Positions 1 to 11,900 of a stretch of 64,000 nucleotides of DNA are shown piece by piece. Source of the DNA: Neurospora tetrasperma FGSC 2508. Its lineage: Eukaryota; Ascomycota; Sordariomycetes; Sordariales; Sordariaceae. The DNA lies in contig NW_009799179.1 of NCBI RefSeq assembly GCF_000213175.1, positions 8,264,705-8,328,704 on the forward strand, given 5' to 3'. The stretch's first letter is position 1. The number at the start of each line of letters is the position of its first letter. The notes under the pieces were generated by a model. That model had not been told where the DNA came from. It worked only from the letters and a program-made list of their open reading frames with translations, and did not search any database. The position numbers were made by a program, and so were the translations under genes.

Positions 1-187
1 ATTCAACCTGTTAAATTGGGTGGAGATGCTCAACATGGCGCAATGTGCATAGTGAGTCCATCGCAGAAATCATCAGGATGGAAGTCGTTTGATTATGTTG
101 GGTTGAGGGAACTATCTGGTGCATGTGTGCCAAATGTTGATGGCTGTTTCTCGTCTGTCGGGTTTTGCTTCATGATATTCACCATTC

Positions 188-194
188 TGACTCA
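188..194. promoter_or_regulatory. TGACTCA, candidate CPC1/Gcn4 (cross-pathway control) site
   Basis: This is a perfect palindromic-type TGACTCA about 870 bp upstream of the LYS2 start. TGA(C/G)TCA is the established core bound by bZIP regulators CPC1 (Neurospora) and Gcn4 (yeast), which induce amino-acid biosynthesis genes on starvation. Placement upstream of a lysine gene makes it plausible; binding itself is inferred. Confidence 0.55.
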
Positions 195-502
195 TTCCAG
201 AAAAAGAATCGAGTTTGAAGCCATTTCCAGCACAACAACGAACCTATCCACGAAAAGATATTGCTGGCCATGCGAGGCAGGGTCCCCTAAATGGAAGTTG
301 TTGCCAAGAGAAAAGCTCATGGCTCAAGATTTTAAAGTTGTGGGGGAGGGGCTCACAGGATTGACTCCACTATATCTCCACAATAATGCTCGCTGTGGAG
401 CTATGATTGGAGCTCCCGTCCAGACCGGATGATGACTGTGTCAGCATCCCCCAGCCGACGTCGGAGTCCTGGAGCATTTTAAGCCAAACAAAGTTGCACC
501 AT

Positions 503-509
503 TGAGTCA
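503..509. promoter_or_regulatory. TGAGTCA, second candidate CPC1/Gcn4 site
   Basis: A second perfect TGA(C/G)TCA heptamer lies about 550 bp upstream of the LYS2 ATG, 310 bp from the first. Two perfect copies in one promoter-sized region strengthen the case for general amino-acid control of this gene. A weaker near-match (TGATTCA) lies close to 894. Confidence 0.6.
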
Positions 510-1060
510 CACTTGGAACTGAAGTATCATCCAAACTTCGAGGCGGCTAGCGCCACTGTCGTGGTGTATCGTCGGCCAGCACGACTGTGTGGAGTAAAGC
601 TTTATACAAGCCACCTCCGGTCAAGATCAAAGATTAGGATCAGTTAGGGTCAGTTCCTGGATTATAGGGGGCCGATGAAAGACCCCCACGTGTGAATGGG
701 AATATGGCCCTTCGAGAAAGGTGGTTTTGAACATTCTTTGTCGTGATTGAAAGTGATGATTTTGGACATAGTTGGCCAAGCTTTAGCGAACCCGAGCGAG
801 GTTTTGACTGGCTCCCGCCCGTCGTGCAGTCCTCGATTTTCGATGGCCCCACACTGTCACATTAGCCAGCCCGCTAAACTTTTAGGCCCTCTGATTCACC
901 CTTTGGCGTCAGTCGTCCAGAAAATAAAATATCGCGAAGTCGGCGCTTTTCTTGCGCTACCTCTCTCCAAGAAACTCTACCAATTGGCCCTTTTAAAACT
1001 CTTTTCGGTCTCGTCTTGGCTCCTAACGCAGATCGGACACACAAACAAAACACAATCACA

Positions 1061-4000
1061 ATGGCGTCTGTATTACCCGATCCCACAATCGACCTCGACT
1101 GGTCCGGGTATGTCGGTTCCATCCAGGAGCACTTCAGACGCAACGCCGAGGCACATCCCGAAAGGACATGCGTCGTCGAAACCAAGACTTCCACAACACC
1201 AGAGAGACGTTTCACATACCGCCAGATCTATGAAGCCTCCAACACGCTAGCCTGGTATCTGCACAAGGCCGGCATCACCAACGGCGATGTCGTCATGATT
1301 TGGGCCCATCGGTCCGTCGACTTGGTGGTGGCCCTTATGGGTATTCTGGTATGTAACACTGCCTCTGTGATACCATGGCGCCAGCCGCAGTCCTGTCTAA
1401 CTTTGTGCCTTGCATATATAGGCTTCTGGCGCGACCATGACAGTTCTCGATCCTGCCTATCCTCCGGCAAGACAGCAGATCTACCTCGAGGTCTCCCAGC
1501 CCAGTGCGCTCCTACGAATTGGCCGTGCCACAGACGAGAACGGCCCATTGGCCCCCTTGGTCCAGAAGTACATTGACGACGAGCTCAAGCTCAAGACCGA
1601 CGTACCAGATCTGCGCCTCCGCGACGACGGTATCCTCTACGGTGGTGAGGTCGATGGCAAGGACATCTTTGCCGAAGTAAGGCAATTGGCATCCGCACCT
1701 CCCGATGTCATCGTCGGTCCCGACTCGAACCCCACACTATCCTTCACTTCCGGAAGTGAGGGTCGCCCCAAGGGTGTCCTCGGTCGTCACTACAGTCTGG
1801 TCAAGTACTTCGGCTGGATGGCCGAGCGCTTCAACCTCTCCTCCGAGAGCCGATACACCCTCCTTTCCGGCATTGCCCATGACCCAGTACAGCGCGATAT
1901 CTTCACCCCTCTCTTCCTTGGCGCCCAGCTTCTTGTCCCATCCCGTGAGGATATCCAGCATGAGAAGCTTGCCGAGTGGATGAGGGAGCACAAGCCCACC
2001 GTTACCCATCTGACTCCCGCCATGGGTCAGATTCTTGTGGGTGGCGCTTCCGCTGAGTTCCCCAGCCTGGAGCATGTTTTCTTCGTCGGCGACGTTTTGA
2101 CCACCCGTGACTGCCGCGCATTGAGACGCTTGGCTGAGAATGCCAACATCATCAACATGTACGGCACTACCGAGACCCAGCGTGCCGTCAGTTACTTCGA
2201 GATCCCCAGCCGCAACAGGGACCCTGACTTCCTCGAAAGAGAGCTCAAGGACACCGTCCCTGCGGGCACGGGTATGCAAAATGTCCAGCTCCTGGTCGTC
2301 AACCGGGAGAACCGTGAGCAGCAGTGCCAGATTGGCGAGGTTGGAGAGATCTACGTTCGTGCTGCCGGTCTTGCCGAAGGATACCTCGGCGACCCGGCTC
2401 TCAACGAGCAGAAGTTCCTGAACAACTGGTTTGTCGACAACAACAAGTGGGTTGAGGCGGATGCCAAGCTCAACAAGAACGAGCCATGGAGGAAGTACTA
2501 CAAGGGTCCCAGAGACAGACTCTACCGCACTGGCGATCTTGGACGCTACCTTGAGTCTGGAGATGTCGAATGTGTCGGCCGCGCTGATGATCAGGTCAAG
2601 ATCCGTGGTTTCCGTATCGAGCTCAACGACATTGACAGCAACTTGAGCCAAAGCCCTCTTATCCGTGACTGCAAGACTCTTGTGCGGAGAGATCGTAACG
2701 AGGAGGCGACTCTTGTCAGCTACATCGTCCCTGAGCACAAGGAATGGCTCAAGTGGCTCGAGGTCCGTGGCCTCGCTGACGTCGAGGACGAGGGTGTCGA
2801 GATGGGTCCCGTAACCGTTTACCTCAAGAAGTACAGGCGCATGCAGGCCGAGATCCGCGATCACCTGGGCGCTCGTCTGCCTACCTACGCTGTCCCCACC
2901 ATTTATGTCGTCCTCAAGAAGATGCCTCTGAACCCCAACGGCAAGGTTGACAAGCCTAACCTTCCTTTCCCCGATGTGGCTGAGCGTGTTGAGGATGCCT
3001 CCGAGGAGGACCTCAAGAACTGGGAGTCGCTTACCGAGACCGAGCGCACCGTGGCCCAGCTCTGGGCTGATGTGATTCTCGGTCTTAACCCCCAGACCAT
3101 CAAGCGTGAGAACTCTTTCTTCGATCTGGGCGGTCACAGTCTGTTGGCTCAACAGTTCCTCCTGAACATTCGTAAGGCGATTGGCAGGGATGTGTCTATC
3201 AACATTCTCTATGAGCACCCTAGCCTCGCTGGGTTCTGTGCCCAAGTCGACAAGCTCCTTGGAGAGGAGACCAGCGGCGTCACTGCCGAGGCTGGTCAGG
3301 ATGAGTACGCCAAGTCTTTGGACGAGCTTTTGGCTCAGCTTCCTGAGAAGTATCTCTCGGCCGATCCCGCGGCTCTTGGCTCTGAGGAGTTGACCGTCTT
3401 CCTCACTGGTGCGACCGGATTCCTCGGCTCCTACCTGGTCAAGGACGTCCTTGACCGCACGGCCCGCACCGTCAAGCTGATTGCCCACGTCCGTGGTGTC
3501 AAGGACTCTACGGCGGCGCTCGAGCGTCTGCGTCGCTCTCTCCAGGGTTACGGCCTCTGGAATGATGAGTGGACTGGAAGACTCAGCACCGTCGTCGGTG
3601 ACTTGGCGAAGCCCAACCTTGGCATTGATGATGCCGATTGGGCGGATCTTGCTCAGAAGGTGGATGTTGTTATTCACAACGGCGCCACTGTTCACTGGGT
3701 CAAGCGCTACCATGACATGATGGCCGCCAACGTCTTGTCCACCGTTGACGCCATGAAGCTTTGCAACGAGGGCAAGCCTAAGGCCTTCTGCTTCGTCAGC
3801 TCCACCAGTGTCCTCGACACGGACTACTACTTCGACCTGTCTGACAAGCAGACGAGTACCGGACGGGGTGCCATCATGGAGTCCGACGATATGGAGGGCA
3901 GCCGCACTGGTCTTGGAACTGGCTACGGTCAGACCAAGTGGGTCTCTGAGCAGCTTGTCCGCGAAGCCGGCAAGCGTGGTCTCTTGGGTTCCGTTGTCCG

Positions 4001-4658
4001 CCCTGGCTACATCTTGGGTGATGCCAACACCGGTGTCTGCAATGTCGATGATTTCTTGGTCCGCATGCTCAAGGGCTGCATTCAGATTTCCTCGCGTCCC
4101 CACATTGTCAACACTGTCAACGCCGTTCCCGTCAACCACGTCGCGCGCACCGTTGTGGCTGCTGCCCTCAACCCCATTCCCAGCGGCGTGCACGTCATCC
4201 ATGTCACCGCCCATCCTCGTCTCCGCATGAACGAGTACCTCGCCATCTTGGAGTACTACGGCTACAAGACTCCCGAGACTAGCTACGAGGAGTGGAAGGC
4301 CGAGCTGGAAAAGTTCGTTTCTGCCGGTTCCTTGGTGAAGGATCAGGAGCAGCACGCCCTCATGCCCCTTTACCACTTTTGCATGAACGACCTTCCCGCC
4401 AACACTCGCGCCCCTGAGATGGACGACAGGAACGCCGTGGCTGTTCTGAAGGCCGATGCCGACAAGTGGACTGGCGTTGATGACTCGACTGGTAGCGGTA
4501 TCGGCAGGGAGGAGGTTGGCAAGTTCCTTGCTTACCTCTCTGAGATCAACTATGTTCCTAAGCCCACCGAGAGAGGTCGTCCTCTGCCCCAGATGCAGCC
4601 TGAGGTTCTCAAGGCTTTGGCCATTGGTGCTACTGGTGGTCGTGGTGGTGCTCACTAA
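1061..4658 (+). CDS. lys2: L-2-aminoadipate reductase (LYS2)
   Basis: Two exons, 1061-1348 and 1422-4658, give about 1174 residues; the 73-bp intron (GTATGT...TATATAG) is phase 0. The enzyme adenylates alpha-aminoadipate, loads it on a carrier domain and reduces it to the semialdehyde, a committed step of fungal lysine synthesis. Domains in order: an adenylation domain (P-loop-like SFTSGSEGRPKGV near residue 204, later YRTGDLGRY and a KIRGFRIEL segment), a phosphopantetheine carrier (FFDLGGHSLLAQQ, Ser near residue 669), and an NAD(P)-dependent thioester reductase (LTGATGFLGSYL near 755, YGQTK near 930). The first ATG after an A-rich leader was chosen; downstream ATGs would cut the adenylation domain. 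The carrier serine needs a LYS5-type phosphopantetheinyl transferase. The length is slightly below that of yeast Lys2. The gene is intact and strongly codon-biased, which also creates a long spurious antisense frame. Confidence 0.96.
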
Positions 4659-5063
4659 GCGGTTTCTCCATTTTGGTTGTATGAAATTTTGGCGAATCTG
4701 GGTAGAGAAAAGCAAAAGGCATTTGGCGTGGTTTTCTATGAATGGGAATATCGGAAAGGGTCATTCGCGGAATATAAAGGGATAGAGCTTGGTACAGAGC
4801 TCGGTATATGTAGTGTATAAGACTCGTCAATAATGGACAAGAGTCATGGTCAGGCCGCAAAGGCACTCTAACAACGAACTCGGTGCTTACGGTGACTTCA
4901 AATTTCAGGTGCCATTTCAGGAAGCTTATTGTGAAAATAATGAAGTCCAGTATGACGTAAGGAAAGCAAAAGAAAAAAAAAGAATAAACAAAAAAAAGGG
5001 CTTCCATATGCAAAGCACCGAGTTCCAAATGAGAACAAAAAAGCAAAATGAAAAGATTTGAAA
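4659..5063. other. LYS2 3' flank, no gene
   Basis: An A-rich stretch between the LYS2 stop and tRNA-Val, with A tracts around 4973-4996. No coding potential is seen. Confidence 0.6.
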
Positions 5064-5137
5064 TGATCCGACCCAGGCTCGATCTGGGGACCTTCAGTGT
5101 GTTAGACTGACGTGATAACCAACTACACCATCGGACC
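5064..5137 (-). tRNA. tRNA-Val (anticodon AAC)
   Basis: On the minus strand the sequence folds into a complete cloverleaf. The acceptor stem pairs GGTCCGA with TCGGATC (one G-T pair). The anticodon stem pairs TCAGT with ACTGA around loop CTAACAC, giving anticodon AAC. The T arm pairs CCCAG with CTGGG around ATCGAGC. The discriminator base is A (5064) and CCA is not encoded. No intron is present. Confidence 0.95.
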
Positions 5138-6605
5138 AGTTGTTGCTATTGACCTTTTAATTGTGTACCTATATATTACCACTCGGAGCACTAACCCACC
5201 AGCGGTAATGACACAAGACATCTTGACGGCGTGGACACTCTACCATTAGTAGATGACCTAATGCGACCAACAATACGATTTTACTGAGAAGGGATGTTTA
5301 CCTTTTGTACTATTTCTTCTTCAACCACCGGTGACGGCAAGAAAGACATCGAAGGCAGACAAATTGGATGTCGCTGATATCGACGCTCCTTGATTGTGAT
5401 TTGACCGATTGTCGATACGATGATAGGTACTCACATACCGTTGCAAAAACATTAGAGCGTCTTCTGGGGTAGATAAGGGGCGTCTAGTCAAGCTACAATT
5501 CTTGAGGTAGTCTAGTTTACTAGCCTATGTGCTACTGTTTGGGCCAGGCGGTTGGTGTGGGGGGGGGGGGGCTTTTGTTTGGTTTGTAAGGTATCCTTCA
5601 AAAAAAAAAAAAAAGCTTAACGGTCTTCTACAGCGGTTATAGAAGGCCTCTAACTCAAATTTGAGGTCGACAGGCGAACAAGTAGGTGGTGAAAGATTTT
5701 GACTTCGAACTCCGAATTGAAGATATTGTGAAACTTTTGCGCTAAAGAAAAGAAACGACCGTCACCAGCATCGAACTGGTAATTTTACGAAATAGAGCGA
5801 TGAGATACAAGATGTAGTGAGTAATCGGCCAAGTCTATCAAAGAAGAAGTTCGTTCTTTCTGCCTATTTGAGCGAAATGACCGTGGATGAAAAAGAGCAA
5901 TCGTCACTGGGTGAAAGTCGTTCGGCCGGGAAGCTTGAAGAAAGGGACTAACCTGGGCCAAGGATTCTAATCATGGAGAAGTCTCCCTCAAGCACCTGAC
6001 CCAAACCGTTCATCTATAATAGATGCTTGATCTCGGAAGAACTCCCTATCTTGGCCAAACGCCGTCCTTCGGTATTTTTCCGCTATGGTATGGATAGATA
6101 GATCGATACAAGATCTACTCGTGGCAAGGGGGAGAAGACGATTCCAGTCCTGACGAGTGGACACATTTCTGTCCTGCTCTGCATATTCCAAAAGAGGGGA
6201 CATCGATTACCGCCACCATGAACACTGGGATCAACATTGACACAGGATCTGCAGCTATTTCACTAGTATCGCTGATGACACACTCGACCATAATCCCACA
6301 CAAGCTAGGTGTTATCGATATTGCCACTGCTCAATCATGATCCGGTAATGCGCGACTGCAAAAGGCACAAATGTATTCAGATGAATGGCACATAAGTATA
6401 ACGGCAACGGCATAGGTCAAAGGAAAATCATAAATGAAAAAAAAGACGACAACTGAAAGGAAAGAACGCCAAAGCAAAACAGAACTAAGCCTGATCCTGA
6501 CCCTGATCCCAACACCAATATCAAAGTCCCAACCAGCGTCTGCCTGCCATCGCATTGACCGTGATCTCAATCGGCATATCCGTCCCTTGAAAGAACTTAG
6601 TACCC
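5138..6605. other. Intergenic tract with homopolymers, no protein gene seen
   Basis: This stretch holds a G run (near 5559-5571), an A run (near 5600-5614) and a decayed tRNA-like sequence listed separately. The short frames on both strands lack domains. The part nearest 6605 is the 3' flank of the sulfurase-like gene. Confidence 0.5.
5757..5835 (-). pseudogene. Decayed tRNA-like relic, perhaps tRNA-Thr(CGT)
   Basis: Read on the minus strand, the stretch keeps a perfect T arm (ACCAG/CTGGT around TTCGATG) preceded by TTCGTAA, which resembles the anticodon loop of tRNA-Thr(CGT). The anticodon stem no longer pairs (about three mismatches) and the D-arm side is rearranged. I cannot close the acceptor stem. 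It is best read as a degraded tRNA copy about 620 bp from the intact tRNA-Val. A chance T-arm match cannot be excluded. Confidence 0.3.
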
Positions 6606-8913
6606 CTAGATAGAAATAGCACTACCGACCCTCTCCAATACCTTCGGCTTCATCGTTGCTGCTCCTTCCTCCCCAACGGAAGTGGGAGTAGGCGACGGCG
6701 GCAAGATGACAGTAGATGTCCCTGTCCTTGTCTCTGTTCCACCATCTGCAGTCACAGTTGCTGTTGCCATAGCTGCAGAAGAGAGACTGTCGAGCAAGTT
6801 TTGTGCTTGTTGTCTTTTTCTCTTGATATTGGATTTCGGTGTGGGAAGGCCCTTCTCGAGGAAGTTCTTCTTGAGGAAGTCGAGGAAGGCGTTGACGTCT
6901 TGGGCGGTACTCATTGCGCCTAGACTGGCTCGGACGACACTGGGAGGGAGGGAGGTGTTAGCTGGGCTTGGTGCGATGTTTGATAGCGGGGTAAAAGGAA
7001 TAGGGGATCGAGGCAGAAGATGCGGCTAGGGAAAAGGGGAAGAGAGAAAGGGGAGGGAAGGGCATGGAGATCTGGAAACAACGGAGTGGACTTACCCCGT
7101 AGGAAGCTCATTAATGACGCTCAACCCGTTAGAACCGCAATGATGACCGGCGGACTTGGCCCTGTTCAGTTGCCACGGCTCGTACTGAAGAGCTGTGAAG
7201 ACTCCTCCAGGGTTGCAAACTCCTGTATAGGAATTTAGTGTTAGTATATCTCAGCGTATATGCAAGGGAAACCGGGCCGATGAACACAAACTTACCACCT
7301 GATCTCACGTAAATCCCCCCATCATTTGCCATCTTCTCCACCATCGCATAGCTCTCATACGTTCCGTCCTCTCTAAACACGTTGAAGGCTATCGTGGCGC
7401 CCTGCACCCTCGCGTCGCCGTACACCTTATCCCCCTCCCCTTTCTCCCATATGTCTTCATCACCCGAATGATAGACCTTGCAAAGCTGTTGTCCATTCTC
7501 ATACCGCATCGCTTTCATCCCTTGATACAGTCTCTTTACCAACATCGACGTATGGGCAGAAACATTCTCCATGCTTCCAAACAGCTCTTTGTGAACGTCA
7601 ATTGCCTCGCCCAATGCCAAGATGCTGTGAAAGGGGAGCGTCCCATCTTCCAAACCCTCATGTAGACCGCCGACGTGCTCGCTCCCATCATCATGGGTGT
7701 AGACCTCCAACCCCTTGCTTACATGCCATGCGCTTCCAATGGTGCTGACCAGACTGACGGTGCCCCCGCCAAAGTATTTTCTTAGCGCTAGGATATGGCC
7801 GGAGTCTTTACGGACAATGAGCCCGCCCATATCCGGAAAGCCAAAGATCTTGTAGAACGACACGCAAGTAAAGTCAGGTGCGGTGTCAGGGTCTTCAAAG
7901 ACGTATGACATGGGACTGGTCATAGCCAGCGCTGCAGCATCCAAAAGGGTGTAGGTATTGCGTAGCCTCTTCGTTCTGTCGTGTCGGATCCTCCCTGTCC
8001 ATGTGAGCGGAAGTCTGCGCCCCGTAAGGTTACTTTGCCCGGGGTATGCAAAGAGAGCAAGACCACCGGGCTGTTGACCAAAGGTATTCCTTCCCTCAAT
8101 CCACTCCTCGACTTCGGCGTCACTCTCAAAGCATTTGTGGCTAAGTGGTCCCTTGGTCAACTCGTGCACGCCAACAAGGCTGGTGTGTGCGTCACGATGA
8201 TAGCCGTACCAGAAGGAGCCGGCGCGGGTCTGCTCAGCGAGGTCACGGAAGCAGTCTGCCACGAGCTTGATGGCCGCGGTGGCGTTGGCGACGAAAACGA
8301 GGTCAAAGTGGCGTGGGTCAGCGCCGAGGAAACGGAGGGTTTTTTCGCGTACCGAGTCAACCATCTCACCGGAGAACTTGGCAGGCTCGTTGGCAGAATG
8401 GGGGTTACCGTAGAGGTTAGCGCGCATCTTGTCAGCGAAACGCTTGATGGTCGATTGGGCGTAGATAGTAGTCCCACTGTGGTCAAGGTAGATACCTAGT
8501 CAACGTTAGATTGAAGGTAAGAACAACAAGAAGAGATAGTTGTAGAGAAGGAGAATGCTCGGAATCTTCCGGACTTACCGCTGTTGATGTGAGAATACTC
8601 TTCTTTGCGTATCATTTCCACTGGCTTGTTGTACGGTGACTCGGTCAGAGCGGGGCGTTTGTTGCCTGAGAATGAGACTGTACGCCAGATGTTAGCTCAG
8701 ATTAGCTCAAATTGACATGTTTGATTCCTGGAATTGCAGAGGGTGAGTGAAGCGACGTGGGGAAATGTAGTTACAGTTGATGGAGCTCAAAGCTGGATAT
8801 TCGGAGAATGTCTTCTCTTGTGATGATTTTCTAGTGTTATCACTCATTGTAGCAACATCACGACGCTCTCGTCCTTTCTTGGAAAGACGGCTGAGAAGGT
8901 TGAGACGGCTCAT
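6606..8913 (-). CDS. NifS-like PLP enzyme, molybdenum-cofactor-sulfurase type, no MOSC domain
   Basis: Five exons on the minus strand: 8913-8775, 8677-8579, 8495-7296, 7222-7096 and 6939-6606, about 632 residues, all joins in phase. The protein is a class V aminotransferase/cysteine-desulfurase fold like the N-terminal half of Moco sulfurases (HxB/ABA3/MOCOS). Visible motifs are YLDHSGTTIYAQST near residue 82, a PLP lysine in SFYKIFGFP (about K295), a candidate persulfide cysteine in GVCNPGG (about C482), and VVRASLGAMST. Full Moco sulfurases carry a C-terminal MOSC domain; here the motif block is followed only by a Lys-rich, then Ala/Thr/Pro-rich tail. The likely role is sulfur transfer to a molybdenum cofactor or another acceptor, but the substrate is unproven. 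The first in-frame ATG (8913) was used; a second Met lies 22 residues further in. Confidence 0.85.
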
Positions 8914-11900
8914 GGTGAATAATGCAATGTTAATGGCGCGATGTGATGATTCGGAAGTTATGTCCACTTGGTGTTATGGAAGAGGGCATCTAGACCATCT
9001 TAAATACTTCTGTAAGACGACTCGACCTCTAGATCTGAAATCTCCCTAAGTTTTGAGGGACCCCCGTGCGGATGTGTCTTCCCGGATCCGATGGCTCGGC
9101 TATCACACTCCGAGAGCCGGCATGACGTTTCCTCACAAATGTATGTTGAGAAGTGCCATGAAGGTGACAAGCTGAACATCATGAAGAAGTACCTATCAGA
9201 AGGGAAAGAGGATAGACTCAAGGGCTGGAGTCACTCAACCTGTAACGCCGACCGCTAGCAAGTCCGGAAGCTATGACAGCGTCACGAACGATGAACGGTG
9301 ACCTGTTGCTCTCTGAGAGCAAATGGAACTCAATGGACCCCACATCCAAGCATACAAGGAGTTTCTTGGTGCTACCGGATGTCGTGCCAGAAAACCGTAT
9401 TTGGAAGAAGACCAATAGGAATCTGGACTGAGGGTGTTGTCGAGAAGGGTGGGTCAATATTGCTCCCCGGTTTCCAGGTGCACACATCCGGATGTACCCA
9501 TGTGCTCATCGCGAATATCAACAGGGACATGAGAGAAACTTGTCGGCTTGTTCGCGTAGAAGGGCACAGTACACTACACGATGGGATGTATGAGCGGTGG
9601 AGAGCCTCACTACTCGAGTGTTGGCCTGGCTGATCGTTTCCTTTCTGGATCTTGAATTTCAGTACATACCCATTGACTTTGACATGCGAGGATCCCGCTC
9701 CACGCTTGGTAGTTCGTGAATGGAATCATAGCACAAAGGGTCGGCGTCCGATCTATTGACACTGATAAGAAGTTGAACCGATCCTGTTATACCACGCTCA
9801 AGCTGTGGCCCCAGAACTCGCTTTTTGAGTTGATGCCACGCAAGAAGCAGAAAGGGCGGAGTTACGCTGCTTGAGTGGCTCAGTTGCGAAATCAATGCAA
9901 CGGCTTCATGTGATGGTCTGCTCACGTACCATTGCCTGTCGGATGTGTCCTGCTACAAGGTAGTCTTGACATAGCTGTCACCAGGTGATGCCGTTTGCGC
10001 AAGTGTCTCAGTTTAGCCCCATGGCGTGGGATGGGTTACATGATTGAGTTAGCGTAGGATGGTTCTCGATATTATCCCCGTTGATTGGCAGACTGAACAG
10101 CGTTGGTCTCCAATGTTGGCATCCAAGAAGTTGTCCCGAGCCCTAATCGTTCGGAGTGCTATCGACTGCCAACACATGCGGTGGCAACAAGTCCCTGTTG
10201 TGAAGACCAATGACCAGTTTGAGGATGGGCTTCACCTCGCGAAGTGATGCGTGTCTGCAGAGTGAAGGTAGAATAGCTTGTAATGCAACCTCAATCGGCG
10301 AGCAGTGATGAAGGCCATGAGCTGATACACTGCTCTAATGTTACCTCTTCCCGTCTTGGTTCGATTGTTGTTGGGTTTCATGAGGACAGTCAACATAGCC
10401 GGACAAGCATTATTCTGCACAGCCAGCTGGACAGGGCCGGAGTAGGTAGATCATGACGTTGAAGTATCTGATTCATTAGAGATCGAGATATGCCGAGTTG
10501 AATGAGACCGCGGGCGAGTCCGAACGTTTACCGAGTCTCGGTGTGCTGGATTTTCAGTGTACCATCGTAGCTCATATCTCTAGCTGTTGCTTAGCACAAG
10601 TCAGCTGAGTTTGCCCAGATTTAGCACCAAAGCACTGAATGACAAATACAGACCGAGTCGAAACCCACGGTTGGCATCTTCAGATTGTACGATAGACATG
10701 ACTTTGCGCACCGTTGAGTTGGCTGAAGCCAAGGGACTGGAGATCGCCATGGAGTTTATCTCTGCCAATTGTGATAATGTGTTCAGGAGGTAACAATCTC
10801 GTGGGCGATCATGTCCCCAAGCGCAATGGTGTGATGTCCGCAGAGTTGTAGGCATCCATTTTTCACTTGGAAGGGTAGGGACAAGTGAGACATAAGAGGA
10901 AGCTGTAGACAGTAGTATGTGAAGTGGGATGACACGGCTGGAGAATGACAGAGGTTGCCGGCTTGAGGTAAAGTCGATCAAGCTTGATGATTGGTGAAGA
11001 TTGCAATCCTCCCCGTCGGCTACGACATGGATTATACCTTTCCCACAGCAGTGAAATTGTCAGCAAGGATAAGGCCGGGCAGAGTGACGCTTAGGCGGGA
11101 CTGGCAAAGGTCATGAATCTTGATAATGTGGAGGTAAGCACTTCGAGGCTGAGAGTGAGACAAATTTATCGTCAGTTTCTTCCCATTGGGACCGGCACCA
11201 CTTCATGGCACACCCACAGTGGAAGTGAGGCAGAAGGAAGGAACCACCCGATAGACTGCAGGATCGAACTAACAGCTGCAAGGTGAGATGACGGCGATTT
11301 GGTGGCTTTTGTTAGCGCGGTTATCGCCAGGCCTCCGCAAAGATTTGGGGCGTTTCTTTTCAGCTACTAAGCATTGCAAACTGCGCAGATCTCTTTACAA
11401 ACCCAAACCCTAAGGCAGTCAAGTTGGATTTCTGTAATCGCTATTGGTAAAGCTGCCAGTCAGGCCCTGTCAGCCGGAAACCAACACCCCGAGTCCTTTC
11501 GGTACCGGTTCCGTCCTCATCAGCTGGCGTCGTCAACAAGAAAAGCTTGCACTTTCCATGTGCGGAAGTGGAAGCTGCGACCCGACCCTTTTCTTGTGTT
11601 ACCAACCGTGCTGCGTGCCCGGATGACGGAGCGAGTGAGACTTTAAGGGACTAGACATAGCTCCTTCCTTCTCGAAGTTTGGTGTGCGTCAGCGAACAAT
11701 ATTTTCATAGCCGAGGTAAGAGTTGGTTTCTGGTAGTTTCTCCCATGTTCTGTCAGCAGACAAGATCTCTCGAGCTAAGTACTTCCAAGTTCCTGTCATT
11801 GTAGAGCTAGCTTGAAACATGGATCTGCGCTGGGAAACTCCGATTCGATGAAATAGCTAAGGTAGGTATCTTTCCTCCCAAATCGCCAGCTTTCAAATGC

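Larger units (their letters stand above)
1..1060. other. Upstream region of LYS2, no gene recognised
   Basis: No open reading frame here shows a recognisable family. The longest plus-strand frame (16-432) has no domain, signal peptide or splice context that I can support. The stretch holds two perfect TGA(C/G)TCA heptamers, listed separately. Just before the LYS2 start there is an A-rich leader with CACAATCACA directly in front of the ATG, which is typical of a fungal start context. Confidence 0.6.

Noticed and set aside
16-432. A 138-codon frame at the left edge
   Set aside because: No domain and no continuity with a known gene. It overlaps one of the regulatory heptamers of LYS2.
1737-4715. 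A 992-codon open frame on the minus strand opposite LYS2
   Set aside because: It mirrors the strongly biased LYS2 coding strand, has no domain of its own, and LYS2 is unmistakable. It is a codon-bias shadow.
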